A stretch of 64,000 nt of DNA from Pseudozobellia thermophila (GCF_900141855.1 NZ_FQYU01000002.1:806001-870000), one strand, 5' to 3'. Positions 36,086 to 43,815 are shown, counted from the first letter of the stretch. Made by a program: numbers and translations. The notes: a model not told the origin generated them from the letters alone.

Positions 36086-36460
36086 ATGAAAAACAAAATA
36101 ATACCCTACGACCCCAAACTAAAGGAACTGGCCCGACAATTGCGAAAAAACAGCACCCTGTCAGAGGTATTATTATGGCAAAACATAAAAAACAGGGCCT
36201 ATACCGTACAGTTCCACCGCCAAGTTCCCCTGCTCGATTACATTGTCGATTTTTATTGCCACGAACTAATGCTCGCCATTGAAATAGACGGGAACAGCCA
36301 CGATTACAAATACGAATACGATAGCACAAGACAGGGCCGGCTGGAAAAGGAAGGTGTACGGTTCTTGCGATTAACCGATGAAGAGGTAAAACAGGAAATG
36401 TTCAGCGTATTGTTAAAAATTGAGGAAACCATAAAGCAATTGAAAGAAAAAATGGAATAA
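36086..36460 (+). CDS. DUF559 / Vsr-like endonuclease-domain protein
   Basis: A 124-residue protein of the DUF559 group, related to very-short-patch repair and PD-(D/E)xK nucleases. ARQLRKNSTLSEVLLWQNIK is the conserved N-terminal helix with the Thr-Leu-Ser-Glu signature, and the catalytic part is LLDYIVDFYCHELMLAIEID, followed by GNSHDYKYEYDSTRQGRL and EKEGVRFLRLTDEEV. The role is unknown. In Flavobacteria such genes are often set among GC-rich palindromic repeats, and here it lies directly between copies 10 and 11 of the family, about 60 and 180 bases away. That arrangement recalls REP elements with their RAYT transposases and suggests a nuclease that cuts or spreads the repeats. It is intact, plus strand, in the same direction as the repeats. 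Confidence 0.8.
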   Translation: MKNKIIPYDPKLKELARQLRKNSTLSEVLLWQNIKNRAYTVQFHRQVPLLDYIVDFYCHELMLAIEIDGNSHDYKYEYDSTRQGRLEKEGVRFLRLTDEEVKQEMFSVLLKIEETIKQLKEKME

Positions 36461-36486
36461 GCTATTCAACAAAATTTTGCATCACC

Positions 36487-36699
36487 CCCGCTGGCGTGAG
36501 CGTCACGCCCGTACCATGTTTAAAAACACCCCTGAAAAGCAGACGTAGGCAGCTTCGCCAGCGCGCCATCTCGCCCGCTGCTAACGCAGACGGCGTCCTC
36601 AAGGGGACATTACTTTAAGACACCCTCAAGGAATCAATTCCCCCACTTCGACAAGCGCCGTGCAGGCTTCGAAGGGGGTGCCCGAAGGGCGGGGGATGG
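36487..36699 (+). repeat. Composite repeat after the DUF559 gene (GC-rich copy 11)
   Basis: GCGTGAGCGTCACGCCCGTACC, a hairpin unit with a weakened stem (AAGCAGACGTAGGCAGCTT), GCTGCTAACGCAGACGGCGTCC, CTCAAGGGG and the long GC-rich repeat (36637-36699). It lies in the gap 36461-36843. Confidence 0.8.
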
Positions 36700-36843
36700 T
36701 TACGACACCAACAGGCCCCTTTGCTAGCCCTATACCCTTACCGACAAGGCCTTCCAGAAAAAAATTCTATATTTGAAGAGGCAAAAATGTTAACCCCTTT
36801 CCGTCATTTTCATTAAAGGGCGTATCACATTAAAAAAAAAACG

Positions 36844-37287
36844 ATGAAATCACTTCAACCTTTTTTTGCCCCGATTTTTTTGTCGCTTCTAATTTTAACG
36901 GCTTGTAGCAATGACGACGACGCACCGCAAGCAGAACCCACCCCCGAAGAACTGCTTACCGAAACCGGAAAATGGTATATTGAGTATATGGAAAACGAAA
37001 TCATGGATGATTGTGACAAAAGAACTTCCTATGAGTTTAAGGGCAATACGAATACCGAAATCTGGTATTATACCGATGACACGAGTAGCGATTGTCAGAT
37101 AGCATATACCAAGACGAACAACTTCGAATGGCTAAGTGACACCCAACTTAGGGTGCTCGACGACGACTATCCCTATGAATTGACCATCAAATCGATATCG
37201 GAAACCGAAATGACGGCAGATTTCTATTCCATAGTCAATGACGAAACAAAAGAAATGGTTTTTGACAAAAACCCTGGCGAAGGATAG
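36844..37287 (+). CDS. Lipoprotein, 147 aa, lipocalin-like
   Basis: A small lipoprotein: signal peptide with lipobox LTAC (Cys21) followed by SNDDDAPQAEPTPEE, the Asp-rich spacer usual for Flavobacteria. The mature domain reads as an alternating beta-strand protein (TETGKWYIEYM, then YEFKGNTNTEIWYYT, then NNFEWLSDTQLRVLDD), which fits a lipocalin-like barrel for a hydrophobic ligand or a general binding role. Two cysteines (DDCDKRT and SSDCQI) could form a disulfide. No partner gene is adjacent, and composite repeats flank it on both sides. The function is unknown. Confidence 0.55.
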   Translation: MKSLQPFFAPIFLSLLILTACSNDDDAPQAEPTPEELLTETGKWYIEYMENEIMDDCDKRTSYEFKGNTNTEIWYYTDDTSSDCQIAYTKTNNFEWLSDTQLRVLDDDYPYELTIKSISETEMTADFYSIVNDETKEMVFDKNPGEG

Positions 37288-37396
37288 ACCGTTGCCACCC
37301 TAAAAGCCAGCCCGCTACCACCTTCGTACGACCGGCCGGCTAAGGACCGTACAAGCCTTGGAAATACAAAACAGCACATTACCTGTGCCATGATCA

Positions 37397-37621
37397 AAAC
37401 ACCCCTGAAAAGGGACTTTCAGTCCCTTGGCCAATGCGCCATCTCGATAGAACACCCCTGAAAAGTAGCCGTAGCTACTTTGCCAGCGCGCCATCTCGCC
37501 ACAACACCCCTGTAAAGTAGTGTTCCACTACTTTACCGTCCCCTCAAGGGGACATTAGGCCATAGCACCTCAAAGGGACAAAATCCCCCTTCGAAGGGGG
37601 TGCCCGAAGGGCGGGGGATGT
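37397..37621 (+). repeat. Composite repeat: three tandem hairpin units plus GC-rich repeat (copy 12)
   Basis: Stems are AAGGGACT-TTC-AGTCCCTT, AAAGTAGC-CGTA-GCTACTTT and AAAGTAGTG-TTC-CACTACTTT, each framed by AACACCCCTG and usually GCCAGCGCGCC. CCCCTCAAGGGG and the short GC-rich form (37583-37621) follow. It sits in the gap 37288-37651 between convergent genes and could act as a terminator on both sides. Confidence 0.85.
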
Positions 37622-37651
37622 TGGAGCTAGGCGTAAAGGCCTGTATCGGAC

Positions 37652-38293
37652 CTAAACAACGGCAAGCCGATAAAATTCCTCCAATTGTGAATGGCAGTTA
37701 AAATTGACCTTTAGGTCTTTTACAATGCCCGTTCCTACGCCGTAGACCCACCCGTGAAGGTTAAGGTCTTGCCCCCTTTCCCATGCATTTTGTACAATCG
37801 ATGTCTTTGCCAGGTTATACACCTGCTCCATGGTGTTGTACTCGACAAAGCGATCAAAAAGTTCGGAATCGTCATTTATCCCGCTTAAAACATCTTGGTG
37901 CTGTCGGTAGACTTCCCTGATATGACGGATCCAATTGTCTACCAGCCCATAGGATTTGCTGCCCATGGCGGCCTTTACGCCACCGCAACCATAGTGGCCG
38001 CAGACGATGACATGCCTTATCTTAAGCACGTTGACGGCATAGTCGAGCACACTGAGCATGTTCATGTCGGAATGCACTACCATATTGGCAATATTCCGGT
38101 GTACGAAGACCTCCCCCGGCTGCGCACCGATAATCTCATTGGCCGGCACACGGCTATCGGAACAACCGATCCAAAGCAGTGGGGGTTGCTGGCCCTTTTC
38201 GAGTTTTTTGAAAAATTCGGGATCGCCCTCCAGTTTAGACTGCACCCATTTTCTATTATTGTTTATTAAGCTTTTATAAAAGTCCGGTTTCAT
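37652..38293 (-). CDS. Beta-class carbonic anhydrase
   Basis: A 213-residue beta-carbonic anhydrase. The zinc ligands are visible: Cys44, Asp46 and Arg48 in WIGCSDSRVPANEI, then His100 and Cys103 in VCGHYGCGGVKAAM. The fold signatures GEVFVHRNIANMV and NVLKIRHVIV are present. It interconverts CO2 and bicarbonate in the cytoplasm. It starts 11 bases after the stop of a SulP-family transporter and runs in the same direction, so the pair would import an inorganic anion (likely bicarbonate) and convert it, a known functional pairing. There is no signal peptide. Confidence 0.92.
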   Translation of the reverse strand: MKPDFYKSLINNNRKWVQSKLEGDPEFFKKLEKGQQPPLLWIGCSDSRVPANEIIGAQPGEVFVHRNIANMVVHSDMNMLSVLDYAVNVLKIRHVIVCGHYGCGGVKAAMGSKSYGLVDNWIRHIREVYRQHQDVLSGINDDSELFDRFVEYNTMEQVYNLAKTSIVQNAWERGQDLNLHGWVYGVGTGIVKDLKVNFNCHSQLEEFYRLAVV

Positions 38294-38304
38294 AGTCCTA
38301 AGGG

Positions 38305-39864
38305 TTAATGTTGCATTTGAAAAACTTGGTGACCAAAGTATTTTCTAAAACTTTCGGGGTTGTCCAAGGTTTCTTTTTCCGCAATGATTTTAATATGGAT
38401 GTTGTTGTTTTTCGCCTTAACGGCAAACTCGTCGAGGTATTCCAAGATATCATAGTCCAACACCTTGGTTTTTCTGAAGTCCAGTTCCAAAAAGGAATTC
38501 TTTGCCAATCCATCCAATTCCTTGATAATTCGCCCCTTGTTGATAAAGGTCACCTCTTCGGCAAAATTGATATGGAAAAGGTTCTTTTTTCCTTTGTACT
38601 CCTTTAAGAGCAACTGGTGCGAGTTGTAGTACGACTTTAAGAGAACGGTGATCAGCCCCACGGTCAGTCCGATCATTATTCCCTTCAATAAATCCGTGGA
38701 CACAATGCCCACCACCGTTACGATAAAGGGAACAAATTGCGTCTTTCCCAATCGGTACATCTGGACAAAGGCCTGGGGATTGGCCAATTTATAGCCGATG
38801 ACCAAAAGAACACTGGCCAAAACGGCCTGCGGTATCAGGTTCAACAAGGTGGGGATGGCGATAACGCTCAATAAGATCAAGAAACCGTGCATAATGGCGG
38901 ACAATTTGGTCACGGCCCCGCTCATAACATTGGCCGTACTGCGCACGACCACCTGGGTGACGGGAATACCGCCGATCAAGCCCGAAACCGCGTTTCCGAC
39001 CCCTTGGGCTATCAGTTCCCTGTTGGTAGGTGTCTGCCGCTTAAGCGGGTCCAGTTTGTCGGAGGCCTCAACGCTCAACAAGGTCTCCAGACTGGCCACG
39101 ATGGCTATGGTAAATGCCGTTATGTACACATCCTTATTGGCCAGGGCCGAAAAATCGGGAAAGGTAAACTGTCCCATAAAAGACCCTATGTCCTGTGGAA
39201 CGGGCACTCGGACCAGCTGACTTTCATGAAGGGCGAAGAAGCCCGACTGCCCCAAGGTGACATAGATAACTATGCCTACGACCACGGCGAGCAAAGGGGC
39301 CGGAACAAGTTTGTAAATTTTGTTCCTCTTGGCCAATACACCGTCCCAGAGCAATAAGATGGCCAAGGATATAAAGGTAACGAACAGGGCCCCGGGCGTA
39401 ATCTGGTCCTGAAGAACGCTGAAATCTATCCGATCCGTGTTCACATCCCCGCTAAAACCAAAGGCCAGGGGGATCTGTTGTACAAAAATCATGATCCCGA
39501 TGGCACTGAGCATGCCCTTGATTACCGCCGAAGGAAAGTAATAACCAATGACACCGGCCCGAAAAATGCCCAGTGCTATTTGAATAATCCCGGCCAAGAT
39601 TACCGAAGTGAGAAAGAGCTCATAACCACCCAGATCGGTTATGGCGTTAAAGACGATGACGACCAGGCCGGCCGCCGGCCCGCTTACGCCGATGGAGGAT
39701 CCCGATAGGTAGCCGACTACGACCCCTCCGACCACACCGGCAATAAGACCGGCAAACGGCGGCGCTCCACTGGCAAGGGCCACACCAAGACATAGAGGTA
39801 ACGCAACAAAGAAAACAACAAGACTTGCCGGCAAGTCTTTTCTCCAGTGTTTAAATAAATTCAT
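38305..39864 (-). CDS. SulP-family inorganic anion transporter with STAS domain
   Basis: A 519-residue protein from ATG 39864 (MNLFKHWRKDLPASLVV); upstream in-frame starts would add an unlikely extension. It has an N-terminal Sulfate_transp domain of about 12-14 membrane segments (SLVVFFVALPLCLGVALASG, then GPAAGLVVIVFNAI, then GIPVTQVVVRSTANVMSG) and a C-terminal cytoplasmic STAS domain (about 440-515) with FLELDFRKTKVLDYDILEYL. SulP proteins carry sulfate, bicarbonate or other anions; the tight linkage with a carbonic anhydrase favours bicarbonate, though sulfate released by the many sulfatases of this organism is an alternative. Membrane topology was inferred by eye. Confidence 0.85.
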   Translation of the reverse strand: MNLFKHWRKDLPASLVVFFVALPLCLGVALASGAPPFAGLIAGVVGGVVVGYLSGSSIGVSGPAAGLVVIVFNAITDLGGYELFLTSVILAGIIQIALGIFRAGVIGYYFPSAVIKGMLSAIGIMIFVQQIPLAFGFSGDVNTDRIDFSVLQDQITPGALFVTFISLAILLLWDGVLAKRNKIYKLVPAPLLAVVVGIVIYVTLGQSGFFALHESQLVRVPVPQDIGSFMGQFTFPDFSALANKDVYITAFTIAIVASLETLLSVEASDKLDPLKRQTPTNRELIAQGVGNAVSGLIGGIPVTQVVVRSTANVMSGAVTKLSAIMHGFLILLSVIAIPTLLNLIPQAVLASVLLVIGYKLANPQAFVQMYRLGKTQFVPFIVTVVGIVSTDLLKGIMIGLTVGLITVLLKSYYNSHQLLLKEYKGKKNLFHINFAEEVTFINKGRIIKELDGLAKNSFLELDFRKTKVLDYDILEYLDEFAVKAKNNNIHIKIIAEKETLDNPESFRKYFGHQVFQMQH

Positions 39865-39996
39865 GAAAGTATAAGTTTGGAATATAAAGTCAATAGGCCA
39901 CCTGTACCCCATTCGGCGTGCCGATGGCGTTTTGACCGCTAATTAGTAATGATTGAAGGTGTCGTATACCGCCGAATGCGGTATGGAGGTAAAATA

Positions 39997-40311
39997 TTAG
40001 CCTAAATATTCTGGAGGTGGGGTGGGCCGAGATGATTTCAAGGCCTGAAAATCGGAGTCTATATACGAAACCATACCCTGTCTACTCCCCTTTAGCGCAT
40101 TCTTGGGCAGCTGGGCTTCCTGCATGAACATATCAAAGTCCAGGGCATCTTCGTCCATATCGGGTTCAGAATCGTTGGGGTTGTCGTGGTGCTCCAACTC
40201 CATGGCCATGGAAGTATCATCGCCTTGGGTTACCACGATTTCCTGAACCAGTCCCGCCATAAAGACGAAGACCAAAAGAACCGATGCAACACACTTAGAC
40301 CCAATTAACAT
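39997..40311 (-). CDS. Small acidic exported or membrane-anchored hypothetical protein, 104 aa
   Basis: I do not recognise the family. The N-terminus (MLIGSKCVASVLLVFVFMAG) is a hydrophobic segment, either signal peptide or anchor. The mature part is strongly acidic (HHDNPNDSEPDMDEDALDFD), then basic and Pro-rich at the end (RPTPPPEYLG). It starts 133 bases beyond the SulP gene and runs in the same direction. No cysteine in the mature part. Small proteins of this type often act as regulators or accessory subunits of membrane proteins, which would be speculation here. Confidence 0.4.
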   Translation of the reverse strand: MLIGSKCVASVLLVFVFMAGLVQEIVVTQGDDTSMAMELEHHDNPNDSEPDMDEDALDFDMFMQEAQLPKNALKGSRQGMVSYIDSDFQALKSSRPTPPPEYLG

Positions 40312-40534
40312 ATTTTTACCAAATTAACTATTTTAATAAATTATTTCTAGTAAAAATACAATTATGCAAAATAATCTACACCAAAATAGTGTTAAACAGA
40401 ATGTTAATTGAAAAATCCTCAAAACAAGGTTTTTACTTTTGACGGACCGCAAGAATAAGGGGCCATAAAATGGAATTCCATCATTTCTACGACCATACCG
40501 AAGCCCGGCTGCCTAAACTTCACGGCCAGCTGAC

Positions 40535-40722
40535 GCCATCTCGCCACAACACCCCTGTAAAGCAGTGTTCCACTACTTTGCCAGCGCGCCATCTCGCCCG
40601 CTGCTAACGCAGACGGCGTCCTCAAGGGGACATTAGGCCATAGCACCTCAAAGGGACAAAATCCCCCACTTCGACAAGCGCCGTGCAGGCTTTGAAGGGG
40701 GTGCCCGAAGGGCGGGGGATGT
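40535..40722 (+). repeat. Composite repeat: hairpin unit plus GC-rich repeat (copy 13)
   Basis: CCATCTCGCC, AACACCCCTGT, stem AAAGCAGTG-TTC-CACTACTTT (one mismatch), GCCAGCGCGCC, GCTGCTAACGCAGACGGCGTCC, CTCAAGGGG and the long GC-rich form (40661-40722). It lies in the gap 40312-40791, which contains no gene. This copy follows a minus-strand gene, unlike most others. Confidence 0.85.
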
Positions 40723-40740
40723 TTAGCAACACCAACACAA

Positions 40741-40800
40741 TCTCCTCTCCTACCCAACATAAAACCAACTCATTTCAGACGGATTGGGCTTTTATAGAGA
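40741..40800 (+). repeat. AT-rich leader repeat, partial copy
   Basis: CTCCTCTCCTACCCAACATAAAACC, then CATTTCAGACGGATTGGGCTTTTATAGAGAA. This is the first half of the leader seen at 18597 and 41401, but it overlaps the 3' end of a minus-strand lipoprotein gene instead of preceding a plus-strand gene, so that gene may have inserted into or replaced a cassette. Confidence 0.5.
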
Positions 40801-41262
40801 AATTGCCTTTTTAAAAATCACCCCTTCTTTTCTATACACCAGCATGTAAACCATTTCATTTTCCATAGCGTAGTATTCGGGGGTACTTTGCAATGGCCAT
40901 TCGTCTCTTCTTATCCGAATTAATTTATCGGGCCATTCTTCAAAACTTTCGGAAGGGTTCACTTTTTCGAACCCTTTTAACCATTTATCGATGTCTTCGG
41001 GATTAAGCTTTATCACGTATCTGTAATCCCTATATTCGGGCAAATAAAAGGTGTTTACATGAAAGGTAAATCCTTTTGAATTGTACAACAGAAACTCTGC
41101 GTTCTCAAAATCACTATGTACTTCAATTTCTTTTTTAAGGGTAGCTACCCGCTCCGCCTTGGTTCCATAATTTAGGCTGTACAGTTCTTTCTTTATTTCT
41201 TCATCGGAACAACTACATAGCATTATACAACAGACAGAAACGGTAAAAAACAGTCTATTCAT
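40792..41262 (-). CDS. Hypothetical lipoprotein, 156 aa
   Basis: A lipoprotein with signal peptide and lipobox MLCSC (Cys18), followed by a mixed alpha/beta domain with no family I recognise. The central part (FENAEFLLYNSKGFTFHVN, then YLPEYRDYRYVIKL) suggests beta-strands and no catalytic motif is visible. It is AT-rich compared with the core genes and is the only gene of the accessory zones on the minus strand that is enclosed by GC-rich repeats on both sides (copies 13 and 14). No partner gene is evident. Confidence 0.5.
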   Translation of the reverse strand: MNRLFFTVSVCCIMLCSCSDEEIKKELYSLNYGTKAERVATLKKEIEVHSDFENAEFLLYNSKGFTFHVNTFYLPEYRDYRYVIKLNPEDIDKWLKGFEKVNPSESFEEWPDKLIRIRRDEWPLQSTPEYYAMENEMVYMLVYRKEGVIFKKAISL

Positions 41263-41350
41263 TCCATGGGTGTATTTCTAGTGCAAAAGTAACAAAATCG
41301 GTTTTTTGCCTATGCGCCCATACCCTGCGTTATGGCACCCTAAAAAGAGT

Positions 41351-41390
41351 AATTCCCCTATGAAGGGGGTGCCCACAGGGCGGGGGATGT
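41351..41390 (+). repeat. GC-rich repeat, short form (copy 14)
   Basis: AATTCCCCTATGAAGGGGGTGCCCACAGGGCGGGGGATGT, a lightly diverged short form, lies in the gap 41263-41586. It is directly followed by an AT-rich leader copy and then the HNH/DUF3800 pair. Confidence 0.75.
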
Positions 41391-41399
41391 TTTGTGATA

Positions 41400-41530
41400 C
41401 TTACATAACCCCTCTTCTACCCACACCAAAACCACTTATTTTTAATGGATTACGCTTTTCTGTAAGAACGAGATTGTAAGAATTTTTAAATTCGTGTGGG
41501 CTTGAACAAACTAAACCCTTGTTTTATAGT
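41400..41530 (+). repeat. AT-rich leader repeat, copy upstream of HNH/DUF3800
   Basis: CCCCTCTTCTACCCACACCAAAACC, GGATTACGCTTTTCTGTAAGAACG, TTGTAAGAATTTTTAAATT, then CAAACTAAACCCTTGTTTTATAGTCGAA. It matches 18597-18765 in block order and spacing. Start of the HNH gene is about 55 bases further. Confidence 0.65.
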
Positions 41531-41586
41531 CGAAAATAAATGTTTAGACACAGTGGTACGCATGTACCAATGTTAACTTCAGGCTA

Positions 41587-42339
41587 ATGAAACTTATAGA
41601 TAACATAGAACAATTGGAACAAAACCTGGAAACAGTTGAATTGTATCTAACGGAAGGAACAGGTTTTGAAAATGACACCGCAATCGGACTTATTCGTGCC
41701 GGAGCTTGTTTTGTAGCCTATGAAATTAACAATGAACTGAGGTTTGCACCAAGTAGATTTGTTGGCTATAAAAATAATAATTTAGACCAACATCTAAATT
41801 CACATAAAGATGGACGAGAAACAAATGCTGTAATCGCAAGAATACTGGACAACAAACTCGGACCAAATCAAAAGTTAGAAAAAGCATTTCTAAAATATTG
41901 CAGAAACCTAGGAATTGAACCTTATAACAAAAAGAGAAAATATTGGAAATTTAATCTGACAAAAGAATTTAAAGCAAATTTAGAATTGGACGGGGAGTTT
42001 CCTGAAGGAAAAATATCTGAACGAAAACATAAGTTTCGTGAACGAAATTTAAAAGTTGTTCAACTTGCCAAACAAAATTTTAAAGACAAAAATGGTCGCT
42101 TATTTTGTCAAGTTTGTGAATTTGACTTTGAAAAAGAGTATGGAGAAATTGGAAAGGATTTTATTGAAGCGCATCATACAATTCCAGTAAGCGAAATGAA
42201 AGCTGGGCACAAAACCAAAATTGAGGACATTGCAATGCTATGTCCCAACTGTCACAGAATGGCACATATAAAAAGACCTTGGTTAAAAATGGCGGAATTA
42301 AAACAATTACGAAAAAAACAAGTGGGCAAGTTTGAATAA
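41587..42339 (+). CDS. HNH endonuclease with N-terminal recognition domain
   Basis: A 250-residue protein. The C-terminal HNH nuclease (about 170-240) shows the zinc-binding pair CQVC, catalytic EAHHTIPVSEM and a second pair CPNCHRMAH, so the fold is complete. The N-terminal 120 residues contain a domain with FAPSRFVGYKNNNLDQHLNS and KDGRETNAVIARIL, which resembles the DNA-recognition or modification-sensing part of some HNH restriction proteins, though I cannot name the family. AT-rich, directly followed after 54 bases by a DUF3800 gene in the same direction, and flanked by GC-rich repeats. Together they look like a defence or DNA-restriction cassette with no methylase visible. Confidence 0.75.
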   Translation: MKLIDNIEQLEQNLETVELYLTEGTGFENDTAIGLIRAGACFVAYEINNELRFAPSRFVGYKNNNLDQHLNSHKDGRETNAVIARILDNKLGPNQKLEKAFLKYCRNLGIEPYNKKRKYWKFNLTKEFKANLELDGEFPEGKISERKHKFRERNLKVVQLAKQNFKDKNGRLFCQVCEFDFEKEYGEIGKDFIEAHHTIPVSEMKAGHKTKIEDIAMLCPNCHRMAHIKRPWLKMAELKQLRKKQVGKFE

Positions 42340-42393
42340 ACGCAAAAATTAATACCCTGACCATTAAAGACAATCAAGACTATAATTATAACT

Positions 42394-43494
42394 ATGAAGA
42401 AAGAAGAAGAAAACGATAAGAATATAGAATCTTCTGATAGCAATGTCGATAAAAAAATTGAAAAGGAAAAGAGTGAATTACTGAATAAGGTTTTGAGTGG
42501 AAATCTCATAACCAAACGTGACAAAGTTGGATTTATTCTCAACAACAATACATCAGCCAGAAACTCAGATATTGAATTAGCTTGGAGTTATTGGAAGACA
42601 TTTGAAAACCATGTATTTAATGGAATTTCAATTACAAAAGAAGAACTTAAAAAATTGACCTCTATTAATTCTTTGACTCGTTCTAGAGCTAGAATTCAAA
42701 ATGAATACAAATTATTTCAAGCTAATCATGCCGTAAAAAAACATAGAGGCGTGTTAGCTGATGAGATGAAAAAAATAGCTGTAGAGGAAAAACCTGAAGG
42801 TTTAGAAACATATTCTGTTTATATAGATGAGACAGGTAAAACTCAAAGTTATTTATCTGTAGGAAGCTTATGGGTTGTAGATGGCTTTAAAGCATACCAA
42901 GCATATAATGAAATTAAAAATTGGAAGGATAAAAACAATATTAATTATGAATTTCACTTTTCAAATTTAAGTAAAAACAGACTTGAAAAATATAAAGAAT
43001 TCTTTTTGAACTTTTTAAAACTAAATCCAACCGTCGGTTTTAAAGTTATAATATTAAACAGAAAGGGTATAACTAATATAAATTCCGCAATAACAGATTT
43101 AACATTCCACTTACTTCATAAAGGTGTCAATCATGAGCATACTACCGGAAGAGCACCTTTACCAAGATTACTACAAGTATGGATTGATGATGAAGAAAAA
43201 GGAAGTGATCAACTAAAACTAGAAAACATAAAAGAAAGACTTACACGTCAATCTATTTCTGATCTATATCTTGGTGATTTTCATGCCGTAGATTCTCAAG
43301 AAAACTTTGGAATTCAGATTGTCGATATTTTTACAGCGTCAATAAATAGAAAAATTCACAATCCTGAAAGTACTGGGAACCATAAAGATGAACTAGCAAA
43401 TTTTGTTTTGGAGCTTCTTAAATTTGATTTAAAAAGCATTAATCTTGAAAACAATGAGACTGATAAATCAACTATATTTAACCTGAACTATTAA
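42394..43494 (+). CDS. DUF3800-domain protein
   Basis: A 366-residue protein. The N-terminal third is charged and partly coiled (KEEENDKNIESSDSN, then helices with LTSINSLTRSRARIQNEYKL). From about residue 145 it has a DUF3800 domain: VYIDETGKTQSYLSVGSLWV (Asp-Glu motif), EFHFSNLSKNRLEKY, and later IQIVDIFTASINRKIHNP, the conserved Asp near the C-terminus. DUF3800 has an RNase H-like fold and is thought to act on nucleic acid. The gene is encoded in one operon-like unit with the HNH endonuclease, in AT-rich DNA, and is followed by a GC-rich repeat at 43669. The combination is a candidate anti-phage or restriction system, not one I can name. Confidence 0.75.
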   Translation: MKKEEENDKNIESSDSNVDKKIEKEKSELLNKVLSGNLITKRDKVGFILNNNTSARNSDIELAWSYWKTFENHVFNGISITKEELKKLTSINSLTRSRARIQNEYKLFQANHAVKKHRGVLADEMKKIAVEEKPEGLETYSVYIDETGKTQSYLSVGSLWVVDGFKAYQAYNEIKNWKDKNNINYEFHFSNLSKNRLEKYKEFFLNFLKLNPTVGFKVIILNRKGITNINSAITDLTFHLLHKGVNHEHTTGRAPLPRLLQVWIDDEEKGSDQLKLENIKERLTRQSISDLYLGDFHAVDSQENFGIQIVDIFTASINRKIHNPESTGNHKDELANFVLELLKFDLKSINLENNETDKSTIFNLNY

Positions 43495-43559
43495 TAAAAC
43501 TGTTTATTCTATTATATATAAAGTTATAATAGACAGTTAATTAGCCCCCACTGCCGCCC

Positions 43560-43730
43560 CCCCGCTCGTGCCCAAAAAACACCCCTGAAAATCAGCAATA
43601 ACGCTGCTTGGCCAGCGCGCCATCTCGCCCGCTGCTAACGCAGACGGCGTCCTCAAGGGGACAATTAATTCCCCCACTTCGACAGGCTCAGTGCAGGCAT
43701 TGAAGGGGGTACCCGAAGGGCGGGGGATGT
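43560..43730 (+). repeat. Composite repeat closing the HNH/DUF3800 cassette (GC-rich copy 15)
   Basis: CCCGCTCGTGCCC, a hairpin unit with imperfect stem (CAGCAATAACGCTG), GCCAGCGCGCC, GCTGCTAACGCAGACGGCGTCC, CTCAAGGGG and the long GC-rich form (43669-43730). It fills the gap 43495-43815 between the accessory zone and the polysaccharide locus. Confidence 0.8.
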
Positions 43731-43815
43731 ATTTTAAAAACACCAACAAAAGCCAAACACCTTGACCAAAAAGAAAAACTTCAAAATGTACTCCCCTGTA
43801 AATCGAATATCCCCA

